Program-made: the position numbers and the translations under genes
Shown here: positions 5,730 to 13,489 of the stretch, one piece after another
How positions within the stretch are numbered: position 1 is the first letter of the stretch
Layout of the letters: each line of letters opens with the position of its first letter
NCBI GenBank assembly: GCA_039934875.1
Contig: JBDTLH010000259.1
Span: 1 to 14,947, forward strand
Source: JBDTLH01 sp039934875
GTDB lineage: Bacteria > Acidobacteriota > Terriglobia > Terriglobales > Acidobacteriaceae
Length of the DNA: 14,947 nt
Direction of reading: 5' to 3'
Notes under the pieces: generated by a model
Databases searched by the model: none
What the model was told of the DNA's origin: nothing
What the model saw: the letters and a program-made list of their open reading frames with translations, nothing else

Positions 5730-6818
5730 ATGAAATCTGGAATCATCGGTCTGCCGCAGGTCGGCAAAACATCTCTCTTCAAAATACTCACCAAGCAGGA
5801 CGTCAGCGATCGCGGCTTTTCCAAGCCGGGCGAATCTCACATCGGTATTGCGCGTGTGCCCGATGAACGTCTGGACAAGCTCTCCGCGCTCTTCAATCCG
5901 GTGAAGACCACCCACGCGGTGGTTGAGTATGCCGATGTCTCAGCAGTGGGGCAGGAAGCGCTCAAAGAGACGGCCTACGCCGGCAATCTGCGCACGGTGG
6001 ATTCACTGATCCACGTGCTGCGCGCCTTCGAGGATGATTCAATTCCCCACGCGAGCGGGACGGTCGATCCCGCGCGCGATGCCAAAAACGTGGATTTCGA
6101 TCTGATCGTTACCGATCTGGGACAGGTGGAAAAACGCCTGGAGCGTCTCGAGAAAGACCTCAAAAAACAGAAGACGGACGAACTGGTGAAGGAGAAGGAA
6201 CTTCTGCTGCGCGCGCAGGCGCACCTGGAGCAAGAGTCGCCTCTGCGCGAGATGGAGCTGTCGGCCGAAGACGAGAAACGCATTCGCGGCTTTATGTTTC
6301 TTTCGCAAAAGCCGGTTCTCTACGTCCTTAATATCGGCGAAAGCACGCAATTGGGAGCAGACCTCGATGCCGCGCCGCGGAAGTACGGCATGACGGGGTT
6401 CGCCGCGCGTAGCAACGCGGGCGTCACCGCCATCTGCGGCAAGGTGGAGGCCGAGCTCGCCGATATGCCTGATGAAGAGGCCGCCGATTTCTTATCCAGT
6501 TACGGGCTGACCGAGTCGGGACTCACGCGGCTCATCCGCAAGTCATATGAGCTGCTCGGCCTGATTTCGTTCTTTACCGCGGGAGAAGACGAATGCCGCG
6601 CGTGGACAGTAGAGCGCAATTCGCGCGCGCAGAACGCAGCAGGGGCGATCCACTCCGACCTGGAGAAATATTTCATCCGTGCCGAGGTTATTCGCTGGGA
6701 CACTCTGCTTGAACTCGGTTCAGAGGCCGCCGCCCGCTCTCAGGGCAAGCTTCGGCTGGAGGGCAAAGACTACATTGTGCAGGATGGAGACATCATGCAT
6801 ATCCGCCACAGTGGCTGA
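5730..6818 (+). CDS. ychF: YchF/OLA1-type GTPase/ATPase, divergent switch II
   Basis: A 362-residue protein aligning end to end with YchF (about 363), a ribosome- and redox-linked P-loop NTPase of the Obg group that often prefers ATP. The P-loop is GLPQVGKT (7-14), where most members have GLPNVGKS. The NKxD base-recognition motif is replaced by NIGE (201-204), consistent with the relaxed N-x-x-E of this family. A helical coiled-coil insert covers about 125-185. The C-terminal TGS-like DUF933 domain (278-360) is very well conserved: FFTAGEDECRAWT, AAGAIHSDLEKYFIRAEVI and LEGKDYIVQDGDIMHIR. The usual DIAG of switch II reads DVSA (69-72), and the GASKGEGLG loop is not recognisable. The open frame extends to 5628, but MKSGIIGLP is the family N-terminus, so ATG 5730 is used. 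The ZIP gene starts 21 bp after its stop. Confidence 0.9.
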   Translation: MKSGIIGLPQVGKTSLFKILTKQDVSDRGFSKPGESHIGIARVPDERLDKLSALFNPVKTTHAVVEYADVSAVGQEALKETAYAGNLRTVDSLIHVLRAFEDDSIPHASGTVDPARDAKNVDFDLIVTDLGQVEKRLERLEKDLKKQKTDELVKEKELLLRAQAHLEQESPLREMELSAEDEKRIRGFMFLSQKPVLYVLNIGESTQLGADLDAAPRKYGMTGFAARSNAGVTAICGKVEAELADMPDEEAADFLSSYGLTESGLTRLIRKSYELLGLISFFTAGEDECRAWTVERNSRAQNAAGAIHSDLEKYFIRAEVIRWDTLLELGSEAAARSQGKLRLEGKDYIVQDGDIMHIRHSG

Positions 6819-6839
6819 TTCTCCTGCTATCCTTTCCTC

Positions 6840-7571
6840 TTGTCACCGCTTGTTCTCAGCATCGTTCTCGGGCTCGTCGCCGCCGCCGCAAATGTGTTGG
6901 GCGGCGTCGCCATCATTCAGCGCAAATGGGAGCGCCGTTGGCTGAGTTACTTCGTGGCCCTCGGATCAGGGTTCATGTTGGCAACTGCTCTGGTCGAAAT
7001 GCTGCCGGAGTCGATCGAGCTTGCTCCCAAATCGGCGCCGCTGATCGCGCTTGCCGGCTATGTGCTGATTCATTTTCTTGAGCACGCGGTGGTGCCGCAC
7101 TTTCACTTTGGCGAAGAGACCCACGCAGAAGAGTTCCTGCACACCCACAAAGCTTTAAGTGTTCTGCTGGCGCTGATTGTCCACACTTTCTTCGACGGCA
7201 TCGCGATTGCCAGTGGCTTCCTCGTTTCCAGCAAGCTGGGCTGGCTCATCTTCGCCGCCATTCTTCTGCACAAGTTGCCGGAAGGATTTACCGTCGCCTC
7301 CATTATTCTCGCCAGCGGAGGCAGTCGCTTGCGCGCGGTGCTCTCCGCAGTTGCTCTGGGCGCCGCCACGCTCGCCGGAGTGCTCACCATGGCGCTCACT
7401 AAAAGCTGGGTGCACTACGGACTGCCGCTCTCCGCGGGAGTCACTCTCTACGTCGCCGCCACCGACCTCATTCCGGAATCAAACCGCGAAAAAGGACTGA
7501 AGATGGCGTACGTCGTGTTGGCCGGGATGATTTTGATGGTTGCCTTGACCACGCTGCTGCCTACATCTTAA
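6840..7571 (+). CDS. ZIP-family metal transporter
   Basis: A 243-residue membrane protein of the ZIP (ZIP/GufA/ZupT) family, which moves zinc, iron or other divalent metals into the cytoplasm. About eight helices are predicted. Helix 4 carries HTFFDG (115-120) and helix 5 carries HKLPEG (144-149), the HxxPEG metal-site motif of the family. A histidine-rich loop at 78-103 (HFLEH, PHFHF, HTH) lies between helices 3 and 4, a usual metal-sensing or loading loop. The first helix-4 motif has aspartate instead of the common PEG. The start is TTG at 6840, without a Shine-Dalgarno sequence; no ATG precedes helix 1. It lies 21 bp after ychF, so translation may depend on coupling. Its last 11 bp overlap the end of the convergent CDGSH gene. 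Metal specificity cannot be read. Confidence 0.9.
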   Translation: MSPLVLSIVLGLVAAAANVLGGVAIIQRKWERRWLSYFVALGSGFMLATALVEMLPESIELAPKSAPLIALAGYVLIHFLEHAVVPHFHFGEETHAEEFLHTHKALSVLLALIVHTFFDGIAIASGFLVSSKLGWLIFAAILLHKLPEGFTVASIILASGGSRLRAVLSAVALGAATLAGVLTMALTKSWVHYGLPLSAGVTLYVAATDLIPESNREKGLKMAYVVLAGMILMVALTTLLPTS

Positions 7572-7821
7572 TAGGCATGATCGGACCTTCTTCCTGGCCC
7601 TCTTCCCTCTTCAGTGCGGCCTCGGCAGCCTGGAATCCCATCTTAGAGTGAGTGCCGTCGCAAAACGGCTTATTCACCGATGCACCGCAACGGCACAGCG
7701 AAATACCTGCCTTGCCCGCCAGGCTCCACTCGTTTCCGTCGGCATCCACCAGCTTTACATTCTCCAGTCCCTCGACCCGATACGGGCCGTTCGGCTTTAC
7801 TGTGATCCTTACTTCTGACAT
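7561..7821 (-). CDS. CDGSH iron-sulfur domain protein
   Basis: An 86-residue protein with one CDGSH domain, which binds a labile, redox-active 2Fe-2S cluster through three cysteines and one histidine. The motif CRCGASVNKPFCDGTH spans 43-58 and fits C-x-C-x2-S-x3-P-x-C-D-G-T-H exactly, giving ligands C43, C45, C54 and H58. The upstream part, NGPYRVEG...DADGNEW (11-32), is the usual beta-strand lead-in. No signal peptide or membrane anchor is seen, so it is probably cytosolic. The open frame extends to 7857, but ATG 7821 has AGGAG 8 nt upstream and a normal family N-terminus (MSEVRITVKPNGPY). The 3' end overlaps the convergent ZIP gene by 11 bp. It lies 46 bp after the amylo-glucosidase gene on the same strand and could be the last gene of that unit. 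Confidence 0.93.
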   Translation of the reverse strand: MSEVRITVKPNGPYRVEGLENVKLVDADGNEWSLAGKAGISLCRCGASVNKPFCDGTHSKMGFQAAEAALKREEGQEEGPIMPIKM

Positions 7822-7867
7822 AAAATCCGCTCCTGAATTTAGAATGGCTATTCGCAAGTATAAAGGG

Positions 7868-10078
7868 CTATTTGGTTACGACATTGATGACCAACTTGTC
7901 GCCTTCAACTCCGACGACGTTGCAAAACGTTCGGTTCCCATTGCGGGAGAAGTCGAGTGCCACCCGGCTATTCCCTATGCGCAGGTTGCGTATATGCAAT
8001 TGATTGAGCCAATCCGGCAGCTTCGGATTGACGATGTTCAATTCCTTACGAGGGGCTGTCGGGCGTATTCCGAGGATCGAGGTCAAGAACAGGAACGGTG
8101 TTCCCGATGCCCATGCTTGCGGCGTGCACGAAACCGGATATTGGACCGGCTGATCGTACTCGCGCCGCTGTACTCCGCAAAATAGCTCCGGCAACCGGTA
8201 ATCGCGAAAATTAAGGGCTGCCTGAAACAACTCGGTGAATATCGTGATTACCTGGTCGCGGAATCCATAGAGCGCCATCCCGTGCGCAATCAGCGAATTG
8301 TCATGCGGCCACACCGACCCGCGGTGATAGCTGAGCGGATTGAACACCGGCTCCGCCTGTGACATCGTGCGCAGCCCCCACCCGCTGTTCAGCTCCGGAC
8401 GCATAAACCATTTCATCACCGACCTTGCGCGCTCCGCACTGAGCGCGCGAGTGAAGAGCAAGTGTCCCGGATTAGACGCCACGACTTTCAATGGCTGCTT
8501 CTTCGCATCGAGCGCCATCGCATAATATCCTTTAGATGGCATCCAAAAGGCCTTGTCGATGCGCTTTGCCATATCTGCCGCTTCTCGCCGCAAACGCTCC
8601 GCGGCCTGGGTGTCTCCGAAGTGGCGCAGTAAGGCGGACATGCGGTACTTCGCGTCATAAACATATCCCTGCACCTCGATCAAGGCAATCGGCGGCTCCG
8701 CGATAGTTCCGTCGGCGTGTACCATCGCATCCCATGAATCCTTCCATCCCTGGTTGGCAAGACCTTTGGCGGAGCGCCGCTTGTATTCGATCAGCCCGTC
8801 GCCATCCAGATCGCCATATTTGTCAATCCATTCGAGGGCGGCGTATGCGTTGGGCAGCAGGTCGCGCACCAATTGCTCATCGCCCGTCCAGTTGAACGTT
8901 TCGCTCAAAAGGATGAGGAAGAGTGGGGTCGCGTCAACCGAGCCATAGTAGGCGCCGAAGGGCATTTCTCCGTCCCGCGTCATCTCCCCGGAACGGTGCT
9001 CATGCAATATTTTTCCCGGCTCTTCGTCCCGCCAATCGTCGTAAACCTTGCCCTGATGGCCCGCCAGCACTCGCAAGGTTTCCATCGCCAACTGCGGATT
9101 CAGCAGCAGGCTTTGGAACGCCGAGATTGAGGAATCGCGCCCGAATATGGTCGCGAACCACGGAATGCCGGCGGCAATGACGTGGTCGCCGCCGTCGGGG
9201 ATGAGTAGCGCGTGAAAGTCTCCGGTGAGGTTTTGGATCGATTCATCGAAAATTTCGTTGCTGCTCGAGAATTTCGTCGAACGGGCCTCCCATTCCGCGA
9301 AGGAGTGGCGCCTCTTTTCCAGAGACTCGTTATAGCTTGCCGCTTGATTTTGTGCCGCAACGTCTTCGGCGTGAGGAGTGACGCGCAACAGCAGCTCGGT
9401 CTTCTCCAGCGGACGAAGCGCTAGTCTCCAACGGGCGGTGCGGTCGTCGATCTGCTGCGGCGGCGGCTGCATCCGAATGCGGGTGGAGCGGCGGACCTTA
9501 TCCAAACCATCGTAGTAGAAACAGAGGCCGTCTTGCTCCGCGACCGGCCGGTAATATTGCCCGGAGCGCGCGCGCGACATGCCGCGAACTTGAAACACAT
9601 CCACAAAATCGCAATCGAAGATGATCTCGACATTCAGCTCCACCGCTCGCTGATTGAAATTTTCAATGATAATCGAATCGAAGAAAATGTCATTACCTAG
9701 AAGTTGCTGTCGGCGGATATGCAGCGTGTTCTCCGGCAGATCGAAGGAGTTCAGCATCTGCAGATGGCCGGTAGTCAGCTCGATCGTAGCGGAATAGCTC
9801 CGCTCCGTGCTGGCTGAAAGGACTACGGATCCGGTGTTGTTGATGCGCAATTCAAGCTGGCTAAGAAACCGCGTGTCATCAAAGAAAAGCCCCACATCAG
9901 GCGCCCCCGGAGGCGAAACGTCGCCCGAATTCGTTACGGAGAGAAAAGTCTTACCATCTATAAGGGTAAGATTACTGGCCTTGCGAGGTTCATTGAGCCC
10001 CGCGATCGCTCTTGGCTCGATATGCCAATTCGCGACCGGTATCAACGCGCCGGGAGGCAGCGCGAGCGCACTGCTCAT
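7868..10078 (-). CDS. Amylo-alpha-1,6-glucosidase-like glycoside hydrolase (GDE_N_bis type)
   Basis: A 736-residue, two-domain protein. The N-terminal beta-sandwich, about 35-235, matches the glycogen-debranching-enzyme N-terminal bis domain: GKTFLSVTNSGD, then GLFFDDTRFLSQLEL at 63-77. The rest, about 270-735, is an (alpha/alpha)6 catalytic barrel of the GDE-C/MGH1-like type. Recognisable barrel segments are AAGIPWFATIFGRDS (302-316), YGDLDGDGLIEY (421-432), NQGWKDSWDAM (442-452) and YHRGSVWPHDN (584-594). Acidic residues in the RDS and WKDSWD segments are the likely catalytic or sugar-binding positions. No signal peptide is seen. Relatives are annotated as amylo-1,6-glucosidases, but many are not glycogen enzymes and the substrate is open. 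Its start overlaps the GT4 stop by 4 bp (ATGA), with AGAGG 7 nt upstream, so the two are probably translated together. Confidence 0.88.
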   Translation of the reverse strand: MSSALALPPGALIPVANWHIEPRAIAGLNEPRKASNLTLIDGKTFLSVTNSGDVSPPGAPDVGLFFDDTRFLSQLELRINNTGSVVLSASTERSYSATIELTTGHLQMLNSFDLPENTLHIRRQQLLGNDIFFDSIIIENFNQRAVELNVEIIFDCDFVDVFQVRGMSRARSGQYYRPVAEQDGLCFYYDGLDKVRRSTRIRMQPPPQQIDDRTARWRLALRPLEKTELLLRVTPHAEDVAAQNQAASYNESLEKRRHSFAEWEARSTKFSSSNEIFDESIQNLTGDFHALLIPDGGDHVIAAGIPWFATIFGRDSSISAFQSLLLNPQLAMETLRVLAGHQGKVYDDWRDEEPGKILHEHRSGEMTRDGEMPFGAYYGSVDATPLFLILLSETFNWTGDEQLVRDLLPNAYAALEWIDKYGDLDGDGLIEYKRRSAKGLANQGWKDSWDAMVHADGTIAEPPIALIEVQGYVYDAKYRMSALLRHFGDTQAAERLRREAADMAKRIDKAFWMPSKGYYAMALDAKKQPLKVVASNPGHLLFTRALSAERARSVMKWFMRPELNSGWGLRTMSQAEPVFNPLSYHRGSVWPHDNSLIAHGMALYGFRDQVITIFTELFQAALNFRDYRLPELFCGVQRREYDQPVQYPVSCTPQAWASGTPFLFLTSILGIRPTAPRKELNIVNPKLPDWLNQLHIRNLRIGNSRVALDFSRNGNRTFCNVVGVEGDKLVINVVTK

Positions 10079-11166
10079 GCGGCTGCCTCTTCGCTCAGGA
10101 TGCCATGTGTAGACCGATCTGCCACATCATCAAAATCAACGGCAAGTTTGTCCCGCTCGCATAGACGCTGATAGATTCTCAAATAGCCTCTCGTCATCTG
10201 TTCAACCGAAAAGAACTCTTCACAGTAATTGCGCACTAAAGCGGGCGCAATATCGATGGTTTTCGCGCATGCGGCCAGATCATCAACATCGCGGCAGATA
10301 CGGCCGGAGACGCCATCCTTTACTATCTCAGGCACTGAGCCGCCTCGCAACGCCAGCACCGGCGTCCCGCATGCCATGCTCTCGATCATCACCAGTCCGA
10401 ACGGCTCATTCCACTGGATGGGAAACAGCATCGCCTTCGCCGCTCCCAGCAGCTCATTCTTCATCGCAAGGTCCGCCTCGCCAACATACTCAATAAACTT
10501 GCCGTCAATATGCGGCTTCACCATGGTGTCGAAATAGGCTTGGTTGATAGGCTGTATTTCGCCCGCCATCTTCAGCGGAATCCCAGCTTTCTTGGCTGCT
10601 TCAATCGCAAGATGCGCGCCCTTTACCGGTGCGAATCGTCCCAGGAACGCAAGGTAATCCCGCTTCTTTTCAGAAACGGAATACTGGGAGAGATTCACGC
10701 CATGATGCACCGTCTCCATGCGCGGCATCCTCTCGATTCGCCTTTGAAACTCGCTGATCGCAACATATTGCACTGCGGGAAAGTTGGCATAAAACCTGCT
10801 GAGCGGCGCTTCATAGGAATGATGGATGGTATAGACGAAGGGGGCCTCCACGAAATCTGAAAACGCCAGTGCCGGAGCTCCCTGCACATGGATCACGTCG
10901 CAGTCGAATGCCGCGTCCCGCACCGCCCACGCATTGTGAGTAAGCTCTCGAAACTGCACATCCTGGCCCGTGGGCAGCGGCCATTCACAATGCTCATAGA
11001 GCCATCGGCGTTCTACTGCCACCTGGGAATCAGCCAAAGTGTAGACCACGGCCTGGTGCCCAGCCCGCTGGATCCCTTCCGCTAAATGAGCGACGAACAG
11101 CTCAGTCCCCCCGTACTTCTTTGGCGGCACGCAGATAAATGGCGGCGCGACCAGACCGATTCTCAT
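10075..11166 (-). CDS. GT4-family glycosyltransferase
   Basis: A 363-residue GT-B retaining glycosyltransferase of family 4, which transfers a sugar from an NDP-sugar to an acceptor. The N-terminal Rossmann domain begins with RIGLVAPPF and a glycine-rich KYGGTE acceptor-side loop (17-22). The C-terminal domain starts near 170 (YLAFLGRFAPVKG, 171-183). The EX7E motif is intact, with E254 in NEPFG and E262, followed by SMACGTPVLA. No membrane segment is seen, so it acts in the cytoplasm. AAAGGGA lies 7 nt before the ATG. The gene ends in the start of the amylo-glucosidase gene (ATGA overlap), which suggests that both act on the same glycoside or glucan. A 137-bp gap separates it from the upstream CgeB gene, so it may have its own promoter. 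Donor and acceptor are unknown. Confidence 0.92.
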   Translation of the reverse strand: MRIGLVAPPFICVPPKKYGGTELFVAHLAEGIQRAGHQAVVYTLADSQVAVERRWLYEHCEWPLPTGQDVQFRELTHNAWAVRDAAFDCDVIHVQGAPALAFSDFVEAPFVYTIHHSYEAPLSRFYANFPAVQYVAISEFQRRIERMPRMETVHHGVNLSQYSVSEKKRDYLAFLGRFAPVKGAHLAIEAAKKAGIPLKMAGEIQPINQAYFDTMVKPHIDGKFIEYVGEADLAMKNELLGAAKAMLFPIQWNEPFGLVMIESMACGTPVLALRGGSVPEIVKDGVSGRICRDVDDLAACAKTIDIAPALVRNYCEEFFSVEQMTRGYLRIYQRLCERDKLAVDFDDVADRSTHGILSEEAAA

Positions 11167-11303
11167 GATAGTGTCCCTTTATTGCAGATTTTTACGAGCT
11201 CTCGCGAATGAAAGCGGCTAGTTATAAAGATGCGAGGAACGGCAGCTTCGTTGGCAAAGTCCCGCCGGGAATCGGGAGATGCCCTACTGCTGTTCCCCTT
11301 CGT
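11167..11303. other. 137-bp gap in the glycosyltransferase run
   Basis: This is the only sizeable break in the run of overlapping glycosyltransferase genes. On the minus strand there is a TATAAC box near 11224-11229 without a matching -35, and a weak TCCCG/CGGGA stem near 11260-11280 without a U-tract. I see neither a confident promoter nor a terminator, so read-through from upstream remains possible. Confidence 0.3.
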
Positions 11304-12401
11304 TCAGATTGCAATGCGCATTCCGCGTGCCTGTTTCAAACCCGACCTCACAATTCCTTCGAGCTGCTGCGCGCGACGTGAACTAGTGTGCTCCGCCATT
11401 ACTCGCGTTTGAGCAGCATCTCCAATCCGCCTCAATTCCGATTCGTCTGTGCCGGTGACATAAGCGACCACCTCCTCGCTGGATTGCGGCAATAATATCT
11501 CCTTACCCGCGACGAAAAATTGTTCGAGACCGGCCCAATTATCGGAGAGGATGCAAGCCCCGCATGCCGCCGCCTCAAATAATCGCACCGATGGAGAATA
11601 ACCCGCCATCACCATGTCACGCCGGGTTACGTTCAGCGTCATCCTTGATGACGAATAGAACTGCGCGTGAAACTGGGGATTCAAGTGAACGATGCGCTCG
11701 ACGTTCTTCGGCCAATCGATTGCATCGGGATATTGCGATCCCGCAACGAGAAACTTCCTCCCCGGAAGCTTCTGCGCGGTCTCTCTGAGCAGCACATCAA
11801 TTTTAGGCTGCCGGTCCACAGCGTAGGTTCCCATGTAGCTCAGGTCGCATTCGAACCGCGCCTCCTTGTCAAACCGATGATAGCGCTGCGGATCGAATGA
11901 GCAATAGAGCGGGACCGCCATCGGGCTACCAAATTCCTCTTCGATCTGTTGAAGAATCGGACCGCCGGTGAAGCTGAAATATACGTCGAAGAGCGGCACC
12001 TGGTCTGACCTCAGGTACTCGGTCGCACCCTCGCTGCGTAACTTGGCCACCGTGATTGGAGTATCGATGTCATAGAACGCCTTCACGGGAACTGATGAAT
12101 TTGCGATCAGCTCCGCGGCGGCGATTCCGTCCGGGAAATAGGAGCCGAGTACTGCCACATCGGCCTCGGCGAGCGCGCGCCTGACAGCGGGGATGATGTC
12201 TTGCCAGCTCTCAAAGACTCGCACTTTGCAATATGGCGGATCCGGTAAATCCCGATTGTGCTCATACCACTCGACGTTTTTTTCAAAAAACACGATGCTG
12301 TGCCCGCGTTCATAGAGCGCCTGGCAAAGAGCGCGAAACGTGGTCGCGTGCCCATTGCCCCACGCCGAGGTAATGGAAAGCCCTAGTATCACAATGTTCA
12401 T
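11304..12401 (-). CDS. CgeB-type glycosyltransferase (third of three)
   Basis: A 365-residue GT-B protein of the CgeB family (COG4641; DUF3880-like N-terminus, Glyco_trans_1_2 C-terminus). The N-terminal half starts with a Rossmann strand and a conserved loop, GLSITSAWGNGHATTFR (7-23). FYDIDTP (109-115) is the central acidic motif. The C-terminal domain has LSYMGTYAVDRQ (187-198) and the donor-side segment SPSVRLFEAAACGACILSD (269-287), where FEA-x(2)-CGA replaces the EX7E of GT4. Family members are named after a spore maturation protein but act as sugar transferases in cell-surface decoration. The ATG overlaps the preceding stop (TCAT in plus orientation, 12398-12401). It is close to the second CgeB gene in motif order but clearly a separate sequence. 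Its own stop is followed by the 137-bp gap. Confidence 0.88.
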   Translation of the reverse strand: MNIVILGLSITSAWGNGHATTFRALCQALYERGHSIVFFEKNVEWYEHNRDLPDPPYCKVRVFESWQDIIPAVRRALAEADVAVLGSYFPDGIAAAELIANSSVPVKAFYDIDTPITVAKLRSEGATEYLRSDQVPLFDVYFSFTGGPILQQIEEEFGSPMAVPLYCSFDPQRYHRFDKEARFECDLSYMGTYAVDRQPKIDVLLRETAQKLPGRKFLVAGSQYPDAIDWPKNVERIVHLNPQFHAQFYSSSRMTLNVTRRDMVMAGYSPSVRLFEAAACGACILSDNWAGLEQFFVAGKEILLPQSSEEVVAYVTGTDESELRRIGDAAQTRVMAEHTSSRRAQQLEGIVRSGLKQARGMRIAI

Positions 12402-13489
12402 TGCGCAACCATCGCTTCCTCCGGCTCGCCTGAGCTTTGCAGCAGCGCATCCACCAGGGCCGCCCGCTGGGCATAGGTGTGCTCCCGCAAAGCGCGCGCG
12501 CGCATGCGCTGTCCGATGCGCTTCGCCTCAGCCGCATCCAACTGCCGCAGAAATCCGACGATCTCCTCGGCCGAAGAGGCAACCAGTATCTCGCTATTCT
12601 CGCCAAAGAATTGATCGATTCCCGGCCACCGGTCGGTGATTAAACACGCGCCGCTGCCCGCCGCCTCAAATACCCGGGTCGGAGGCGAAAAGCCAACGCT
12701 CGCCATACTCTCGCGATTCAGATTCAAAACCATCCTCGCCGACGAGTTCACCACGTTGTGGTTGCCGGTCGCAACATGGCCAATCCACCGCACGTTCGAT
12801 GGCAGCGGCTTGCCCTCCCAACCCTCGCCTCCCAATAGAAAGCTCATCTCCGGCGCAAGCTCCGCGGCGCGCAGGAACATCTCCTCCACACGCCTCTCGC
12901 GGTCGGGCAGCCGATTGCCCACAAAAGCTAGATCACACCTGAATTCTTCCGAGCTCGCCACCGGATAATGGGTCTCCGGATCGAGCGCATTGTAAATCGC
13001 GTGGCAATTCCTCGCGCCCAGACGTTTGTAGTGGTTTAGCACCGGAGCGCCTCCGCCATAGGTGAACAAGAAATCATATTGCGGGATACAGTCGCGAAAG
13101 GCGTCATGCACATCGGCTTCAACCCGCGCCAGCGTCGCGGGCGCATCCACGTCCCAAAACGCAACCTGCGTCTTTTCTCCCCGGCAATTGAGAACGCCGG
13201 CTTCGAGCAGAGAATCATTCGCGCCCACTCCGCTGTGCTTGACCACAAGATCGAACTGCCGCGCATCATTGAGCAGCGCCGGAAGGTCGCCCGCATCTTT
13301 GTAAACCACTTCTGCCACGAACGAAAAATCATCCTCGTCCCGATGCTGCTGGCGGCCGTAGATGTCCGGCTCTGCGAATGTGATCTCATGCCCCAGCGCG
13401 TGCAGATTCCGGTATATTCCCCGATAGTAGGTTGCGGCGCCATTCCAGTAAGAACTGCTGATGCTCGACCCGAAGACGAATATCTTCAT
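12398..13489 (-). CDS. CgeB-type glycosyltransferase (second of three)
   Basis: A 363-residue CgeB-family glycosyltransferase. Motifs in order: GSSISSSYWNGAATYYRG (7-24), FWDVDAP (111-117), LAFVGNRLPDR (187-197) and SPPTRVFEAAGSGACLITD (268-286). These correspond one to one with the next gene downstream, so the two are diverged paralogs with a common architecture. No signal peptide or membrane segment is visible. The open frame reaches 13537, but ATG 13489 is chosen because AGAGGA lies 6 nt upstream. It also forms an ATGA overlap with the preceding stop (13486-13489) and begins MKIFVFGSS at the first Rossmann strand. It is coupled at both ends to other CgeB genes. Confidence 0.88.
   Translation of the reverse strand: MKIFVFGSSISSSYWNGAATYYRGIYRNLHALGHEITFAEPDIYGRQQHRDEDDFSFVAEVVYKDAGDLPALLNDARQFDLVVKHSGVGANDSLLEAGVLNCRGEKTQVAFWDVDAPATLARVEADVHDAFRDCIPQYDFLFTYGGGAPVLNHYKRLGARNCHAIYNALDPETHYPVASSEEFRCDLAFVGNRLPDRERRVEEMFLRAAELAPEMSFLLGGEGWEGKPLPSNVRWIGHVATGNHNVVNSSARMVLNLNRESMASVGFSPPTRVFEAAGSGACLITDRWPGIDQFFGENSEILVASSAEEIVGFLRQLDAAEAKRIGQRMRARALREHTYAQRAALVDALLQSSGEPEEAMVAQ

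Noticed and set aside
7652..8185. 177-codon plus-strand frame spanning the CDGSH gene and the end of the amylo-glucosidase gene
   Set aside because: Antisense to two well-supported genes and without any recognisable motif.
11255..11285. TCCCG/CGGGA stem as a terminator after the third CgeB gene
   Set aside because: The stem is five base pairs with no U-tract, too weak for an intrinsic terminator.
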